The position numbers and the translations under genes were made by a program. From an uncultured Alistipes sp. (GTDB lineage Bacteria; Bacteroidota; Bacteroidia; Bacteroidales; Rikenellaceae), in NCBI GenBank assembly GCA_900552955.1, contig USBO01000079.1:1-7967 (forward strand): a stretch of 7,967 bases of DNA. Direction: 5' to 3'. Numbering within the stretch: the stretch's first letter is position 1; the number at the start of each line of letters is the position of its first letter. Of this stretch, positions 6,049 through 7,967 are shown piece after piece. The notes below the pieces were generated by a model. That model was not told the origin of the DNA. It worked only from the letters and a program-made list of their open reading frames with translations, and made no database searches.

Positions 6049-6876
6049 ATGGATTATATCGAACTGACGCTCGACGCCGCCGATGCCGGACAGGCGGAGA
6101 TCCTTACGGCCGAACTGGCCGACTTCCCCTTCGAGAGCTTCGAGCAGGAGGGCGCACGGCTCAAAGCCTACATTCCCAGCGAACGGCTGGCCGGATGCAA
6201 AGGCGAAGTGGATGCGCTGCTGGCCCGCTGCGGCGTCGAAGGCGCCACCTTCGTATGTATCGAGTCGCAGAACTGGAACGCGCTGTGGGAAAGCAATTTC
6301 ACCCCCGTCGAGGTCGACGGGAGGCTCACGATCCGTGCGCCGTTCCACGCCCCTGCGGCCACGCCGATGGAGGTGATCGTCATGCCCAAGATGTCGTTCG
6401 GCACGGGGCACCACGCCACGACCTGCCTGATGGCCGCAGGGCTGCTCGATCTCGATCTCGCGGGGCTGCGCGGCCTCGACATGGGCAGCGGCACGGGCGT
6501 GCTGGCCATCGTGGCCGCCCTCGGCGGCGCCGATGCGGTCGATGCGGTCGACATCGACGAATGGGCCTATGCCAACTGCGCCGAGAACATCCGCAGCAAC
6601 GGCGTCGCGGATCGGGTCACGCCCCTGCTGGGCGACGTGGCTGCGATCGCCGGCCGGCACTACGATTTCATCGCGGCCAACATCAACCGCAACATCCTGC
6701 TGGCCCACCTGCCGGCCTATGCCGCCGCGCTCCGGCAGGGCGGACGGCTGCTGATGAGCGGAATTCTGGAGGCCGACATCCCCGTGCTGGCCGATGCGGC
6801 GCGCGCAACGGGCTTCGCCGTCACGGGGCATGCGCTGCGCGACGGCTGGGCGCGGGTGGATGCTGTGAAGGCGTGA
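6049..6876 (+). CDS. prmA: ribosomal protein L11 methyltransferase
   Basis: A 275-residue SAM-dependent methyltransferase that in characterised bacteria trimethylates amino groups of ribosomal protein L11. An N-terminal L11-recognition domain (about 1-60) is followed by a linker with NWNALWESNFTPV at 75-87 and MSFGTGHHATT at 115-125, both PrmA hallmarks. The SAM-binding Rossmann fold has motif I as LDMGSGTGVLAI at 143-154, the acidic DIDEW at 168-172, and ANINRNIL at 210-217 in place of the usual (D/N)PPY-type motif, as expected of PrmA. Length is slightly below the E. coli protein of about 293 residues. The ATG at 6049 follows an AT-rich leader and the TAACTTTG box. It is divergent from xerD, with which it shares the palindromic promoter region. 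PrmA is usually dispensable for growth. Confidence 0.96.
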   Translation: MDYIELTLDAADAGQAEILTAELADFPFESFEQEGARLKAYIPSERLAGCKGEVDALLARCGVEGATFVCIESQNWNALWESNFTPVEVDGRLTIRAPFHAPAATPMEVIVMPKMSFGTGHHATTCLMAAGLLDLDLAGLRGLDMGSGTGVLAIVAALGGADAVDAVDIDEWAYANCAENIRSNGVADRVTPLLGDVAAIAGRHYDFIAANINRNILLAHLPAYAAALRQGGRLLMSGILEADIPVLADAARATGFAVTGHALRDGWARVDAVKA

Positions 6877-6898
6877 CGGGGCCGCGCAGAGGGCCCCG
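6877..6898 (+). terminator. possible hairpin directly after prmA
   Basis: CGGGGCC at 6877-6883 can pair with GGCCCCG at 6892-6898 across an 8-base loop, immediately after the prmA TGA. It is a strong GC stem but no T-tract follows, so it is not a classical intrinsic terminator. It may act with Rho, protect the 3' end of the message, or mean nothing in such GC-rich DNA. The rest of the gap to 6928 shows no TAnnTTTG box on the plus strand. Confidence 0.3.
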
Positions 6899-6928
6899 GC
6901 CGATACGACGACACAAAGGTCACGGGAT

Positions 6929-7967
6929 ATGGTCAGGTACATCGGACGAAGCATCCTCGCGGCACTGCTGATGCTCTCGGCATGCCGCCCGGACGAAGCA
7001 TGCCAGCACGGCGCGCCGCCGCACAACGACATCGACGGCCGCCTGACGGCCCACATCCACAGGATCAGGGCCAGCTTCGAGCGGCAGGATACCCGCACGT
7101 CGACGGAGCTCTCCATCGCATTGCGGGATTCGGGGAGGGCTGCGGGCGACACCGGAGCCTATCTCTACGGATTGGTCTATCTGGCCCAGAGCCATTATCT
7201 GGCCACGGGAGAGACCGATTCGATCGAGGCCTCGATCGACGAGGCGCTCGCGCTGGCCGGGCGCCGGCGGGACTGCTGGGCGCTGGCGACGATCCACAAC
7301 CTGCTGGGCTCGCACGCCCTCTTCCGCAGGATGGATTACGGGAAAGGGCTCACGCACCTGATGGAGGGGCTCCGCTATGCGGAGCTCAGCGGCGACGTCA
7401 GCCGGATCTTCCCGCTGAAGAGCAATCTCGCCCTTGCACACTACTTCCGCAACGATCCGGCGGGGCTCCGCTACGCCGTCGAAGTCTACGAATCGGGGCG
7501 GGAGCACCGCAACGAATTCATGCGCTTCACGGGTGCGGTCATCACCTCCTACATGCACTACATGCTGGGGCACTACGACCGTGCGCTGACGTACATCGAG
7601 GATGCGCTGCCTCTGGCCGCCGCCTACTCCGACCAGCGGGGAGTCTACGCCCGGTACGGCGACATCCTCATGGCGCTCGGACGAAAGGAGGAGGCCGTGC
7701 GCAGCTACCGCAAGGCGCTCGCGGAGGGGAACGACACGGGGCGGTTCTCGGACATCGACGCCCACCTCGGATACGGGCGCTATCTCGAGGAGAGCGGCCG
7801 GTACGCCGAGGCGCTGGAGATGATGCGGCAGGGGGTCGCTGCGGCCGCCGGCCGCCGGCAGTCGCAGAAACTCTATCTGCTCTACCACCGCATCTCCTCG
7901 CTCTGCGAAACGCTGGGCGATCCGGCCGAACCGCTGAACTATTACAAACTCTACCACCCGAAGACCG
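6929..7967 (+). CDS. TPR-repeat lipoprotein (partial, runs off the right edge)
   Basis: An open frame of 346 codons from ATG at 6929, with no stop before the window ends. Residues 1-19 form a lipoprotein signal: basic start (RYIGR), hydrophobic ILAALLML, then lipobox LSAC with Cys19 as the probable lipidated residue. The rest is mostly helical, with degenerate tetratricopeptide-like helix pairs from about 118 to 343. The clearest are about 205-233 (MLGHYDRALTYIEDAL), 238-267 (MALGRKEEAVRSYRKAL) and 277-306 (EESGRYAEALEMMRQG). Such repeats scaffold protein-protein contacts. In Bacteroidota, similar signal-plus-TPR regions often form the extracytoplasmic half of proteins that continue into a membrane helix and a LuxR-type DNA-binding domain. 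That part would lie outside the window, so a regulator is only inferred. It starts 52 bp after prmA with no promoter box, so it may be co-transcribed with it. Confidence 0.82.
   Translation, partial: MVRYIGRSILAALLMLSACRPDEACQHGAPPHNDIDGRLTAHIHRIRASFERQDTRTSTELSIALRDSGRAAGDTGAYLYGLVYLAQSHYLATGETDSIEASIDEALALAGRRRDCWALATIHNLLGSHALFRRMDYGKGLTHLMEGLRYAELSGDVSRIFPLKSNLALAHYFRNDPAGLRYAVEVYESGREHRNEFMRFTGAVITSYMHYMLGHYDRALTYIEDALPLAAAYSDQRGVYARYGDILMALGRKEEAVRSYRKALAEGNDTGRFSDIDAHLGYGRYLEESGRYAEALEMMRQGVAAAAGRRQSQKLYLLYHRISSLCETLGDPAEPLNYYKLYHPKT

Noticed and set aside
6532..6549. Tandem 9-bp duplication GATGCGGTC within prmA.
   Set aside because: It encodes part of a normal beta-strand and acidic loop before DIDEW and keeps the expected spacing, so it looks like codon-level coincidence.
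6915..6923. Minus-strand GACCTTTG, close to the promoter consensus, which might drive RNA antisense to prmA.
   Set aside because: It lacks the T of the TA pair that anchors TAnnTTTG, and I see no matching -33 element.

Overview
The window looks like chromosomal, mostly housekeeping DNA from a GC-rich member of the Bacteroidota, probably a Bacteroidales of the Alistipes/Rikenellaceae type (the genus is inferred). The signs are three Bacteroidetes-type TAnnTTTG promoter boxes, A-rich start regions without a Shine-Dalgarno sequence, protein signatures typical of the phylum (GPGGQSVN in RF1, the XerD C-terminal domain, the MenA GKRTL motif), and a lipoprotein with tetratricopeptide repeats. I see no transposase, CRISPR array, prophage, tRNA, rRNA or defence system.

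Layout. Bases 1-92 are the last codons of a plus-strand gene, most likely leuS. A secreted alpha/beta-hydrolase esterase follows (146-1018). The gap at 1019-1203 holds two tandem 67-bp copies of a hairpin-bearing element; the downstream copy leads straight into a promoter for prfA. prfA (release factor 1, 1204-2289), menA (1,4-dihydroxy-2-naphthoate polyprenyltransferase, 2366-3277) and a YgiQ-family radical SAM gene (3323-5089) run in one direction with short gaps and no visible internal promoter, so they may form one transcript. On the minus strand, xerD (5999-5100) meets the YgiQ gene tail to tail with only 10 bp between stop codons. xerD and prmA (6049-6876) are divergent and share a 49-bp AT-rich gap with a perfect 10-bp inverted repeat, in which two identical TAACTTTG boxes face each other. 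After prmA, a TPR lipoprotein gene begins at 6929 and runs off the right edge.

How the genes work together. leuS, prfA and prmA all serve translation (tRNA charging, termination, ribosomal protein L11 methylation). menA serves menaquinone synthesis for anaerobic respiration, and xerD serves chromosome dimer resolution. The esterase and the TPR lipoprotein are the accessory, envelope-facing genes. The least ordinary parts are regulatory: the duplicated promoter element before prfA and the face-to-face promoter palindrome between xerD and prmA. No new multi-gene system is evident.
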